The position numbers and the translations under genes were made by a program. DNA of 9,851 nt from Collinsella sp. (lineage in GTDB: Bacteria; Actinomycetota; Coriobacteriia; Coriobacteriales; Coriobacteriaceae): the NCBI GenBank assembly GCA_019414265.1, contig DXMJ01000027.1, positions 6,428 to 16,278 of the forward strand. Reading direction: 5' to 3'. This document shows, one piece after another, positions 1 to 6,929 of the stretch (positions are counted from its first letter, which is position 1; every line of letters starts with the position of its first letter). The notes under the pieces were generated by a model. It saw only the letters and a list, made by a program, of their open reading frames with translations, had not been told where the DNA came from and did no database searches.

Positions 1-437
1 GCGACGTTGTCGTAGATGCTCATGGGAAACGGGTTGGGGCGCTGGAACACCATGCCCACGCGCTGGCGAAGGCGGCAGATGTCGTAATCGCCCAGGATAT
101 CTTGACCATCGATCGCAATCTTGCCCTCGATGCGGCAGTCCTTGATGCCGTCGTTCATGCGGTTAAAGCAGCGCAGCAACGTGGACTTTCCGCAGCCAGA
201 AGGCCCGATGAACGAGGTGATCTGCTTGTCGCGGATCTTGATATTCACGTCCTTGAGCGCATGGTGGTCGCCATAGAACAGGTCGATGCCCTCGACATCG
301 ATGCGCGTCGGCGAGGCGGCAAGATCCTGCGCCGTGGGGCGCGTCGCGTCTCCGACTTCGCGCTCGTGCGCAGCCTCGGCTCGCGCCTCCATTAGCTCCT
401 CGAGCTCCGTGGGCTCCATAGCCACACCAGCCGTCAT
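1..437 (-). CDS. pstB: Phosphate ABC transporter ATP-binding protein PstB (N-terminal part, cut by window edge)
   Basis: PstB is the cytoplasmic ATPase that powers the PstSCAB high-affinity phosphate importer. The visible 145 residues include the Walker A motif GPSGCGKST at about residues 78-86 and the family-typical Q-loop stretch VFQRPNPFPMSIYDNV near the edge. The signature, Walker B and switch regions lie outside the window. The start is the ATG at 437, preceded by a GGAGG Shine-Dalgarno eight bases upstream. This gives an N-terminal extension of roughly 40 mostly polar residues before the usual PstB start region; Met7 or Met16 would shorten it but have no better ribosome site. It lies on the same strand as the sensor kinase 103 bases upstream, and no clear terminator separates them. 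pstS, pstC and pstA are not in view. Family assignment is firm. Confidence 0.95.
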   Translation of the reverse strand, partial: MTAGVAMEPTELEELMEARAEAAHEREVGDATRPTAQDLAASPTRIDVEGIDLFYGDHHALKDVNIKIRDKQITSFIGPSGCGKSTLLRCFNRMNDGIKDCRIEGKIAIDGQDILGDYDICRLRQRVGMVFQRPNPFPMSIYDNV

Positions 438-469
438 ACCGCATACCTCCACGTCGATATCAATTCAGC

Positions 470-530
470 AGTATCGATAGTAGAAACCGCGGCTCATACG
501 CACGTGAGCGCATTGTCAGGTGTTTGTAAG
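470..530 (-). promoter_or_regulatory. Candidate pstB promoter with 11-bp-phased activator repeats
   Basis: This lies in the gap between the sensor kinase stop and pstB. Read on the minus strand, CTTACAA (530-524) is followed exactly 11 bp later by CTGACAA (519-513). A TACTAT -10 candidate sits at 482-477 with no recognisable -35, so initiation near 470 would place the repeats at about -43 to -60. Tandem 11-bp spacing is the usual binding geometry of PhoB/PhoP-class regulators, and a weak -35 fits activator dependence. The motif match is seen in the sequence; its function is inferred. Confidence 0.4.
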
Positions 531-540
531 GGCGCCTACG

Positions 541-1779
541 CTACGCGGCGGGCAGCTCGATGGTAAAAACGGTATGCTCGGGCGTCGATTCGCACGCGAT
601 GGTGCCGCCATGCGCGCATACAATCTCCTTGGCGATGGCGAGACCCAGCCCAGCGCCGCCGCGATTGGTCGCACGCGCCGCATCCAGGCGATAGAACTTC
701 TCAAAGATCACCTTGAGCTTTGGCTCAGGGATCGGATCGCCCTGGTTTATAAATCGTACGCGCACGCCGCCGTTACCCAAACGTCTGGCCTCAATCGTGA
801 TCATCGAGCCTTCATAGCTATAGGCAACGGCGTTTTTCATGATGTTGTTGAATACGCGAGCCATCTTGTCGCCGTCCACGAGCACCGTCAGATCCTCGCA
901 GATATCAACCTGGGCTTCTTTATGCTGTTCGTTGAGAATGGGATAGAACTCGTCGGCCACCTGTGCCAGTAAGAGCCCCAAATCGACGTAGCTGCGGGTG
1001 AGCACGATATCGTGGAAATCAAAGCGCGTGATGTCGAAGAACTCCTCGATGAGTGCATCGAGCCGGTGGGCCTTGTCGAGTGCCACGCCCGTAAAACGTG
1101 TGCGCTGCTCAAGCGGCAAATCGGGGGCCTCCTGCAAGAGCGAAAGGTAGCCCACCACGCTGGCGAGCGGCGTGCGCAGGTCGTGCGCCAGGTACGTCAC
1201 CAGGTCATCTTTGCGGTGGGATTCGTCACGCAGGGCTTGTTGAACCCTACGCTCGCAATCGCGCGCCCGGTTGAGCGCGCCCTCGACCTCGAGGAAGTCG
1301 CCGTCAATGTTGTCCCATGTGTCGGGGTTATCGATCAGACGGTCCTGAATGCGGGCGGCAATCACGCGGTCGGCGTGCAGCTCGCCCTGCTCGTAACCCT
1401 GGTAGTACAGGGCGCGTCCGCAAAAGAACAGGACACAGACGGCGAGTGCCAGCACAAAGCCGAGCATGTTGAACACAAAGGCGGCATCAAAGAACACGGG
1501 CTCGCCAATACCGCCAAGCGCCATGGCCCCGATCGCCAGCGTAATCGTCCACGCGGCGCCGCCGATTACCACGCAGCGGCGAACGATTTCGAATCGATCG
1601 ATCAGCAAGAAGCCAATGAGCAGAACTGCCAGGATGCCAACAATATTGTCAATGCCGATGAGTAGCAGACTCAGCAAAAAGAGCAGCACCGTCGCAAGCG
1701 CGCGGTTGTCGACGACCGCCCTTATGTATTCAAAGAGTCGATCGGGCACCTCGAATACCCGTCTATCGTCTTTTGTCAT
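541..1779 (-). CDS. VanS/PhoR-like sensor histidine kinase with four membrane helices
   Basis: This is a membrane histidine kinase that would phosphorylate the response regulator encoded just upstream. Numbering from the ATG at 1779 (412 residues), four hydrophobic segments lie at about 26-42, 45-61, 70-90 and 100-120 with almost no extracellular loop. A linker follows, then a HisKA domain with the phosphoacceptor His199 in the motif LAHDLRTPLASVVGY. The HATPase domain shows an N-box (NNIMKNA, Asn311-316), an F-box FEKFYR (about 359) and a glycine-rich G2 box GGAGLGLA (about 374-381). The DxGxG box is replaced by NQGDPIP, as in VanS relatives. A GTG six bases upstream (1785) is possible, but GGGGA is spaced correctly only for the ATG. 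The gene starts 25 bases after the regulator stop, so the two are probably cotranscribed. The stimulus is unknown; phosphate is suggested by pstB downstream and cell-wall state by the neighbouring carboxypeptidase. Confidence 0.9.
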   Translation of the reverse strand: MTKDDRRVFEVPDRLFEYIRAVVDNRALATVLLFLLSLLLIGIDNIVGILAVLLIGFLLIDRFEIVRRCVVIGGAAWTITLAIGAMALGGIGEPVFFDAAFVFNMLGFVLALAVCVLFFCGRALYYQGYEQGELHADRVIAARIQDRLIDNPDTWDNIDGDFLEVEGALNRARDCERRVQQALRDESHRKDDLVTYLAHDLRTPLASVVGYLSLLQEAPDLPLEQRTRFTGVALDKAHRLDALIEEFFDITRFDFHDIVLTRSYVDLGLLLAQVADEFYPILNEQHKEAQVDICEDLTVLVDGDKMARVFNNIMKNAVAYSYEGSMITIEARRLGNGGVRVRFINQGDPIPEPKLKVIFEKFYRLDAARATNRGGAGLGLAIAKEIVCAHGGTIACESTPEHTVFTIELPAA

Positions 1780-1804
1780 ATCCACTTCCCCACCACCAAA
1801 GGCG

Positions 1805-2500
1805 TTATTCGATTATGTAGCCGACGCCCCAGACGTTTTTGATAAAGCGCGGCTTTTGGGCATCATCGCCGATCTTTTCGCGCAGATGGCGGATGTGCAC
1901 CATCACCGTATTGTTGGAGCCGGGCATAAAATCCTCGTTCCACACCGCGCGGAACAGGTCCCCCACGGCCACCACGCTGCCACGATGCTCGACCAGATAC
2001 AGCAAGATGGAATACTCGATGGGCGTGAGGCGCACCGGTGCACCGTCCACCGTCACACAACGAGCATCGCGGTTGATCTCCAGGCCGTCGAGCTGGATGG
2101 TCGGCGACCCGGCCGCCTGCGAGCGGCTACCGTAGCTGGTGTAGCGGCGAAGCTGAGCGTGCACGCGCGCGATGAGCTCCAGCGGACGGAACGGCTTAAC
2201 CACGTAATCGTCCGCGCCAAGCGAAAGGCCCTCGATCTTGTCTTGCTGGGCATCACGCGCCGTCAGCATGATCACGGGATAGGTATGGCCAGCGCGGATG
2301 GTGCGCAGCAACTCAAAGCCGTCGATATCGGGCAGCATGACGTCCAGCAGCGCCAGATCGAACTCCTGCTCCAAAATCGCCTTGGCAGCATCTGCTCCGC
2401 TATAGGCTATCTGAACATCAAAGCCCTCTTTTGTAAGGTAGATACCGACCAGGTCGGCGATGGCCTTCTCGTCATCAACTACCAAAATGCGCTCATTCAT
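1805..2500 (-). CDS. OmpR/PhoB-family response regulator (VanR-like)
   Basis: This 231-residue DNA-binding response regulator is the partner of the adjacent kinase. The receiver domain (about 1-120) has the acidic pair Asp9-Asp10, the phosphoacceptor Asp53 in LLDVMLPDIDG, Thr80 and Lys102 (VVKPF). The winged-helix effector domain (about 131-231) ends in the typical RHLREKIGDD ... VWGVGYIIE strand. The ATG at 2500 has AGGAG five bases upstream. All residues needed for phosphorelay are present, so it should be functional. It resembles VanR, PhoP and RegX3-type regulators; sequence alone does not decide which. The pstB gene downstream and the 11-bp-phased repeats favour phosphate control. Confidence 0.93.
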   Translation of the reverse strand: MNERILVVDDEKAIADLVGIYLTKEGFDVQIAYSGADAAKAILEQEFDLALLDVMLPDIDGFELLRTIRAGHTYPVIMLTARDAQQDKIEGLSLGADDYVVKPFRPLELIARVHAQLRRYTSYGSRSQAAGSPTIQLDGLEINRDARCVTVDGAPVRLTPIEYSILLYLVEHRGSVVAVGDLFRAVWNEDFMPGSNNTVMVHIRHLREKIGDDAQKPRFIKNVWGVGYIIE

Positions 2501-2520
2501 GCGTGCTCCTCTCGCGCTCC

Positions 2521-2550
2521 ATTATGCCCGAGGCAGCGCGCGCCACACAA
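2521..2550 (-). promoter_or_regulatory. Probable promoter of the two-component operon
   Basis: On the minus strand, TTGTGT (2550-2545) and CATAAT (2526-2521) are separated by 18 bp. Transcription would start near 2514, leaving a short leader that contains the AGGAG ribosome site. Both boxes are reasonable matches to the housekeeping sigma consensus. Confidence 0.55.
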
Positions 2551-2563
2551 CAAGCGCGGTCGT

Positions 2564-2579
2564 TTAAGTCGACCTTAAG
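2564..2579 (-). promoter_or_regulatory. CTTAA direct repeat at 11-bp spacing, candidate regulator operator
   Basis: On the minus strand CTTAA occurs at 2579-2575 and again at 2568-2564, exactly 11 bp apart and about 50-65 bp upstream of the presumed regulator transcription start. The same bases also form an inverted TTAAG/CTTAA pair around TCGAC. Direct 11-bp phasing suits tandem binding of an OmpR-family dimer and hence autoregulation. The site lies between divergent genes and might affect the carboxypeptidase as well. Function is inferred. Confidence 0.4.
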
Positions 2580-2652
2580 CACCTATGCGTCCGTTCGGGC
2601 GCAGACATGGGCCGCGCACGCCCGCGCACTGATTGTCCACGCCGGTAAACGA

Positions 2653-2658
2653 TATACT
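2653..2658 (+). promoter_or_regulatory. Candidate -10 box for the carboxypeptidase gene
   Basis: TATACT matches the -10 consensus at five of six positions. The -35 is weak (TTGTCC at 2633-2638 would leave only 14 bp, or 16 bp to an overlapping TACTTT). Initiation near 2665 would exclude every upstream in-frame start and leave a leader of about 33 bases before the GTG at 2698. Confidence 0.4.
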
Positions 2659-2697
2659 TTGAACTCTAAAGAGACCATCCCGTCGAAAGCGAAATCT

Positions 2698-4038
2698 GTG
2701 AAGACCCTTAGTTCTCTTGTAAAGCGCTCCGCGCAACTGACCGCCGGCATTGTCTGCGCTCTCGCCCTTGCTGCCGGCGTGCCGTCTATCGCCAACGCCC
2801 AGGTGCTTACGACTGATATCGTTTGCGGCAAGACCGCCGACGCCCGCGGCATCACGGCCGAGAATCTGCCCGATATCGATGCGACCAACGCCATCGTCAT
2901 GAGCAAGGACGGTTCCGTCTATTACGCCCGAAGTGCCGACGAGCAGGTCAAGATCGCCTCAATTACCAAGGTCATGACTGCGATTCTGACCGTCGAGAAC
3001 TGCAAAATGGACGAGAAGATCACGGTGAGCAATGCTGCCGCCACCGTAGGCAACTCGACCGCCGGCCTGCTCGAAGGCGACGAGCTCACCGTGGAGCAAG
3101 CTCTGCGCGGTCTGATGATCCCCTCGGGCAACGATGCCGCCATCGCGCTTGCCGAGCACGTGGGCAAAAAGATCGACCCCAAGACCAAGGACGCCGTGGC
3201 CACCTTTGTAAAGGCCATGAACGAGCGCGCTAAAAAGCTCGGCTGCACGGGAACGCTTTTTGAGAATCCGCACGGTCTGGACTTTGATGAGTGGGCCGGC
3301 GACATGCACTCTACCGCGCACGATGTAGCCCTGATGATGCAGGAGGCAATGAAGAGCGATACGTTCCGCGAAATCGTGGCGAGCGATGATTCCTGGATTG
3401 AGGTTACGGGCGCCGACGGTTCCGACCATTCGCATTCCATGGATACGCACAATGAGCTGCTGGGGCAGGACGGCAATATCGGCGGTAAGACCGGCACCAC
3501 CGACGATGCCGGCTATTGCTTTACGGCAGCCTACAACCGCGATGGCGACGAGACCTACACCGTCGTCTTGAACTCCAGCACCACCGATCAGCGCTTTGCC
3601 GACACGGCCGCCCTTGCCAACTGGTACTACGGCCACAAGGTGACGGTTGCGATCGCCAACACGCAGGAAAAGACTGCCAACGGCAATCCGCTCATCGCGC
3701 GCATTGGCCAGACCGATTGGACGGACAAGACGATCGATGCCACGCTCGCCGATCCCGCAGCTCAGGCGACCGTCTTTGCGCTTGCCGGAGAGGTGACCGA
3801 GAAGGTTACCTATGATGACCTTTCGGGCACGGTACATGTAGGCGACAAGGTGGGTAGCGTGATGCTCAAGCAAGACGGCACCAAGATCGCCGTCATGGAT
3901 TTGGTTGCCGACGAGGAAGGCTCGGGGCCGAATCCCATTGAGTGGCTCCTTGTGAAGCTCGACCGCCTGGGCCGCCGCATCGACAATCGCCCGCTTACGG
4001 CAGAAAGCGAGACCATCGCCAAGGCGCCCGAGGTGTAG
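2698..4038 (+). CDS. Secreted serine-type D-Ala-D-Ala carboxypeptidase (PBP5/DacA family, peptidase S11)
   Basis: This low-molecular-weight penicillin-binding protein removes the terminal D-alanine from peptidoglycan stem peptides outside the membrane. With the GTG at 2698 it has 446 residues. A signal peptide carries KRS, then a hydrophobic core and a likely ANA|Q cleavage after residue 34. The catalytic motifs are complete: SxxK as SITK (Ser88, Lys91), SxN as SGN (143-145) and KTG (264-266). A C-terminal beta-rich PBP5-type domain follows (about 340-405), then a likely amphipathic helix (about 413-428, PIEWLLVKLDRLGRR) that may touch the membrane as in PBP5. The frame stays open back to 2503, but those codons do not resemble a secreted protein and overlap the divergent promoter, so they are left out. 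The GTG has only a weak GAAAG ribosome site. It is divergent from the two-component operon. Confidence 0.92.
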   Translation: MKTLSSLVKRSAQLTAGIVCALALAAGVPSIANAQVLTTDIVCGKTADARGITAENLPDIDATNAIVMSKDGSVYYARSADEQVKIASITKVMTAILTVENCKMDEKITVSNAAATVGNSTAGLLEGDELTVEQALRGLMIPSGNDAAIALAEHVGKKIDPKTKDAVATFVKAMNERAKKLGCTGTLFENPHGLDFDEWAGDMHSTAHDVALMMQEAMKSDTFREIVASDDSWIEVTGADGSDHSHSMDTHNELLGQDGNIGGKTGTTDDAGYCFTAAYNRDGDETYTVVLNSSTTDQRFADTAALANWYYGHKVTVAIANTQEKTANGNPLIARIGQTDWTDKTIDATLADPAAQATVFALAGEVTEKVTYDDLSGTVHVGDKVGSVMLKQDGTKIAVMDLVADEEGSGPNPIEWLLVKLDRLGRRIDNRPLTAESETIAKAPEV

Positions 4039-4067
4039 GGCTGGGGGAACATTACATTTGAGATTGG

Positions 4068-4095
4068 AGAGGCGTCCAACGGGGCGCCTCTTTTT
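4068..4095 (+). terminator. Intrinsic terminator of the carboxypeptidase gene
   Basis: A perfect 7-bp stem AGAGGCG/CGCCTCT (4068-4074 and 4085-4091) with a 10-base loop runs directly into a T tract (4091-4095), 30 bases after the stop. The opposite strand has no T tract, so it serves mainly the plus-strand gene. Confidence 0.85.
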
Positions 4096-4124
4096 GAATA
4101 CCTCTTAAACGGGATGCGTCAGAA

Positions 4125-5351
4125 TCACCAAAGCGACATTGCTAGCCGTTTACCTTCGCTGTGTCTTTTCGGACCTTGAAAACGGGTCCACCGGGCATGC
4201 CAGTAGATCCTTTCGACCTCCTTGGTCAAGGCCCTGAAAAGATCCCCAGATGAGGGGTCTGCCCCAGGACACAGCGATTGCCAGGCACCCGTTTCTCCGA
4301 TGGTGCCCGCACTCGTCATAACAAGATCGTCGCTCCGCCTGCGAATGGAGACACTAACGGAGCGGCCATTATGGAACCCATGGATATCGACTTTATTTAT
4401 GCGCCCATCAGCTAGATAACTAATCATGACATTGATGCTGTCACCATACTCCGGCAATTCGAAGCCGTGGGAATCCATCAATAGCTTCACATCCTGATGG
4501 TAAATGCGGGCCTCGACGACATTCTTGGGCATTTTCCCCGTCTTTGTTGGAGAGCAAAAGCTGATGCTTGGCTCCTCTTCGCTCATGCCTCGGTCAAACC
4601 TAAGCATGCACGGGCATACCGACTCAATGGTTCGCAAGGCGTCCGCCGCGACCTTTTCCTCGGTAAACATCTCCACGTCGATGCCGTTTTCTTCCATATA
4701 GGCACGGTTTTTACGTTGAAGCTCTAGCCGAGCCGCAGCCTCCCCATCTCCACGCTGTTCCCAATTTCCGGAGTCGGCGACATTTCGATCGAATGTAGAA
4801 TCAACGGAACATGGCGCTTGCTGTTGAGTCGGATCACTGTCGCCGAGACGCCTTAGCTCGGAGCGTCTCATCAGTAGTGTCACAATATCAAACAGCCAAC
4901 CAAATCCAAAAAGGCCAAAGGTAAAGAGATATAGAAAGAAGCTACCCCACATCCGTGCATACGCCCTATGAGCGCCCGACCACCCAAGAAGGAAGCATAG
5001 CAAAAGCGCCTTGTTTGCCCTGTCAACCGACGTAATCTCTCGAGTGAGAGATTTCTGTTCAGGCTTCGCCAAAGGTGTAATTTCATGCGATGAAACAGTA
5101 ATTGAGGACGTCCTTGACGCCGAGCTCCGAGCGCCTGATTTAGCAACGGCGCGAGCGACATCCCCAACTCCGACGGTCGTTCTGCTGTATACGGCATTGT
5201 AAGCAGCCTTCTTCGGATTTTTGATCCACCCCATGCCCTTCTTACCATAGCCGGGGATTATCGCCCGCCTTACCGCGCGCTTCGCTCTGCCGGTCGTTCT
5301 TGCCTTGAGTGATGTCTTTAGATTCGGCTTACGCAGCCCGACCTTTACCAT
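4125..5351 (-). CDS. TM2-domain membrane protein with basic N-terminal domain, function unknown
   Basis: The protein has 408 residues from the ATG at 5351, which has GGAG seven bases upstream. The frame is open to 5420, but those codons are arginine-rich and lack a better start. Residues 1-60 are strongly basic and contain LRKPNLKTSLKARTTGRAKR and YGKKGMGWIKNPKKAAYN, a conserved block I recall from uncharacterised proteins of Firmicutes and Actinobacteria. A low-complexity Ser/Thr linker follows. Residues 111-160 form a TM2 domain: two hydrophobic helices joined by a short turn, with the GWSGAHRAY motif and a FGWLFDI second helix. From about 205 to 390 there is a soluble, mixed alpha/beta domain I do not recognise. 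It lies directly 3' of a tRNA-Ser gene on the same strand, a usual place for acquired genes, and is more A+T-rich than the flanking blocks. A membrane location is likely; the role is unknown. Confidence 0.75.
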   Translation of the reverse strand: MVKVGLRKPNLKTSLKARTTGRAKRAVRRAIIPGYGKKGMGWIKNPKKAAYNAVYSRTTVGVGDVARAVAKSGARSSASRTSSITVSSHEITPLAKPEQKSLTREITSVDRANKALLLCFLLGWSGAHRAYARMWGSFFLYLFTFGLFGFGWLFDIVTLLMRRSELRRLGDSDPTQQQAPCSVDSTFDRNVADSGNWEQRGDGEAAARLELQRKNRAYMEENGIDVEMFTEEKVAADALRTIESVCPCMLRFDRGMSEEEPSISFCSPTKTGKMPKNVVEARIYHQDVKLLMDSHGFELPEYGDSINVMISYLADGRINKVDIHGFHNGRSVSVSIRRRSDDLVMTSAGTIGETGAWQSLCPGADPSSGDLFRALTKEVERIYWHARWTRFQGPKRHSEGKRLAMSLW

Positions 5352-5484
5352 ATTTCTACTCCATCCCCTCGGAACCCCACACCGGGGTGCACGAGCACGC
5401 CTGGGTCTCCCCGTTTTCAAGCGCCCCGTGTTTGCCTAATGTTCACGCCCTTTCGGACTCTAATCCCCAGCCGCCATTCTTGAT

Positions 5485-5513
5485 AATAAAAAAGGGCCCC
5501 AAATGGGACCCTT
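5485..5513 (-). terminator. Intrinsic terminator downstream of tRNA-Ser
   Basis: Read on the minus strand, the 9-bp stem AAGGGTCCC/GGGGCCCTT (one T-G wobble) with an ATTT loop is followed by TTTTTT-A-TT. It starts 14 bases after the tRNA CCA and should end the tRNA transcript, which isolates the TM2 gene. Confidence 0.9.
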
Positions 5514-5527
5514 CTTCAAAGTCATAC

Positions 5528-5618
5528 TGGCGGAGAGCTGGGGATTCGAACCCCAGATGCCCTTTTGGGGCATACTCGCTTAGCAGGCGAGCACCTTCGG
5601 CCTCTCGGTCAGCTCTCC
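5528..5618 (-). tRNA. tRNA-Ser, anticodon GCT (reads AGC/AGU)
   Basis: The full cloverleaf can be drawn. The acceptor is GGAGAGC/GCTCTCC with discriminator G and an encoded CCA (5530-5528). The D-arm contains ACC...GGT, and the anticodon stem CTCGC/GCGAG carries the loop CTGCTAA with anticodon GCT at 5584-5582. A long type II variable arm (ATGCCC/GGGCAT), as expected for serine, precedes a T-arm TGGGG-TTCGAAT-CCCCA. No mismatch was found in any stem examined. Confidence 0.97.
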
Positions 5619-5632
5619 GTAACAGCCGTTCT

Positions 5633-5661
5633 ATAGTAACCAAACAGCCGAAGTTGGGCAA
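5633..5661 (-). promoter_or_regulatory. Promoter of tRNA-Ser
   Basis: On the minus strand, TTGCCC (5661-5656), a 17-bp spacer and TACTAT (5638-5633) fit a housekeeping promoter. Initiation near 5626 leaves a leader of about 8 bases. Further upstream, CTCTTTTACC (plus-strand reading) is repeated at 5682-5691 and 5693-5702, 11 bp apart; its meaning is unknown. Confidence 0.7.
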
Positions 5662-5723
5662 GGGGAATTTTGAGGCGTTTCCTCTTTTACCTCTCTTTTA
5701 CCAGTAAACGTCTCAGTCAATCA

Positions 5724-5778
5724 TCTCAATCTGTAACATCTGCAGGCCGTAATCCCCTCCAGATGTTACAGATTGAGA
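5724..5778. repeat. Perfect 19-bp inverted repeat with 17-base loop
   Basis: The left arm TCTCAATCTGTAACATCTG (5724-5742) and the right arm (5760-5778) are exact reverse complements. The arms are about 50 bases downstream of the ATPase stop and 100 bases upstream of the tRNA promoter. Neither side has a T tract, so it is not a standard intrinsic terminator. It could be an RNA 3'-end hairpin, a protein-binding dyad or the trace of a small mobile element. Confidence 0.8.
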
Positions 5779-5827
5779 CAAAGATACAAGGACGGCCCCA
5801 GCGACAGCGCGGACAGCCCATTCTTTA

Positions 5828-6910
5828 TTAGTCCTCTCGAACGGTCTCCAACAGATAATCGCGCATGTACGGAATTGCAAACGAAACACAGCCATAGCCC
5901 GCGGGCTCAATCAACCCCGCATCGATCAGGCGCTTGCGATATGACCCAACTTTGTTCGCCGACAAACCCATCTTCTTGGCGATATCGCCGTTGGCGATAT
6001 CGACGCCCTCGCATTGAGCCATCGCCGCGAGATACTGAAACTGCCGTTCCGACACCCTGCGCAGCGCTGGGGCAATCACCATAGCATTAAAGCTATCAAG
6101 AGCCGCCTGGATACCCTTACGAGCCGCCTCTTCGCTCACACCCTCCGCCCCACTGCGCGCAGCAACCTGCCAAGCGTAATATCCGACCAGCTGGACCATA
6201 AAGGGATAGCCTGCCGAAGCTTTTGTTAATAGCTCAGCGGCACCTTTGTCGAGCTCCTTGCCCGCTCGTCTCATCGTATCCTCAAACGATCCGCCAACTT
6301 CAAAATCGGAAAGCCGAGTAAGTTCAACATGTTTGGCTCGCTGAAGGAACGTCAACGTATCATCCACCACCACGCCATCTACCGATGTCGGCAGCCCGGC
6401 GAAAGCGAAAGCGACATTCGCTCCTTGGCGAATCAAGAGCTGCATCTCATTGCCTAGCTCGCGCATTTCCTCAGTTGAGGCATCCTGGATCTCGTCGAGC
6501 GTAATGAGCAGACCACCGCGCTTCGCAGCATCGTACATCGCCTCGCCCAGATGAGAGGCCGACTTCGACATCTCCATGGAGCCAAGGCTGACCCCTAAAA
6601 TCGATGGGGAAATCGAGATTGATTCAAGACGAATGTTTCGCTGCAGAGCCTCGAGGATTCTATTGCAAAAACCAGCATTGGAGGCAACGTCAACGACCTC
6701 GAATCCTTTTTTGCGTGCAAGGTCACCCAATGCATTAAGGAGCACCGTTTTACCTGTGCCTCGGACGCCCGAGATGCGCATGAGTCGATCGGGGGCACCA
6801 GGACCATTCTCAAGAGCCTCGGCAAAGTCATCCAAAACAGTGTCCCGTCCGATAAGCTCAGGCGGATTCATGCCCGCCGTTGGCTTAAAGGGGTTAACAG
6901 CTTTCGTCAT
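5828..6910 (-). CDS. AAA+ (Orc1/Cdc6-like or STAND-type) ATPase with C-terminal winged helix
   Basis: This is a 360-residue ATP-binding protein. Walker A is GVRGTGKT (48-55), Walker B is LLITLDEIQD (134-143, Asp139-Glu140), and FAFAGLPT (168-175) fits the sensor-1 strand. A helical lid lies at about 195-280. Residues 284-355 look like a winged helix-turn-helix, with SERQFQYLAAMA, DIAKKMGLSANKVGSYRKRLIDAGLI and a C-terminal wing. The ATG at 6910 has a strong GAGGAGG five bases upstream; the in-frame extension to 6946 falls inside the tandem repeats and is rejected. Relatives in actinobacteria are annotated only as ATP-binding proteins; some AAA+ members with this architecture bind DNA. It is a single gene between a large unknown gene and tRNA-Ser. 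Autoregulation through the repeats in its promoter is an inference. Confidence 0.85.
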   Translation of the reverse strand: MTKAVNPFKPTAGMNPPELIGRDTVLDDFAEALENGPGAPDRLMRISGVRGTGKTVLLNALGDLARKKGFEVVDVASNAGFCNRILEALQRNIRLESISISPSILGVSLGSMEMSKSASHLGEAMYDAAKRGGLLITLDEIQDASTEEMRELGNEMQLLIRQGANVAFAFAGLPTSVDGVVVDDTLTFLQRAKHVELTRLSDFEVGGSFEDTMRRAGKELDKGAAELLTKASAGYPFMVQLVGYYAWQVAARSGAEGVSEEAARKGIQAALDSFNAMVIAPALRRVSERQFQYLAAMAQCEGVDIANGDIAKKMGLSANKVGSYRKRLIDAGLIEPAGYGCVSFAIPYMRDYLLETVRED

Positions 6911-6929
6911 TCTGCCCTCCTCTGCTAGT

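Noticed and set aside
1466..2578. 370-codon plus-strand open frame
   Set aside because: It is antisense to the clearly identified response regulator and kinase, with a composition typical of an opposite-strand shadow.
2503..2697. N-terminal extension of the carboxypeptidase to a GTG at 2503
   Set aside because: It would bury the signal peptide 65 residues inside the protein and overlap the divergent promoter; a -10 box lies downstream of it.
2959..3873. 304-codon minus-strand open frame
   Set aside because: It lies opposite the carboxypeptidase, whose catalytic motifs are complete on the plus strand.
5309..5707. Plus-strand open frame across tRNA-Ser
   Set aside because: It translates the antisense of the tRNA and its terminator; it has no ribosome site or domain.
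5724..5778. Intrinsic terminator of the ATPase gene
   Set aside because: The stem is long and perfect but no T tract follows on either strand, so a standard rho-independent terminator is not supported.
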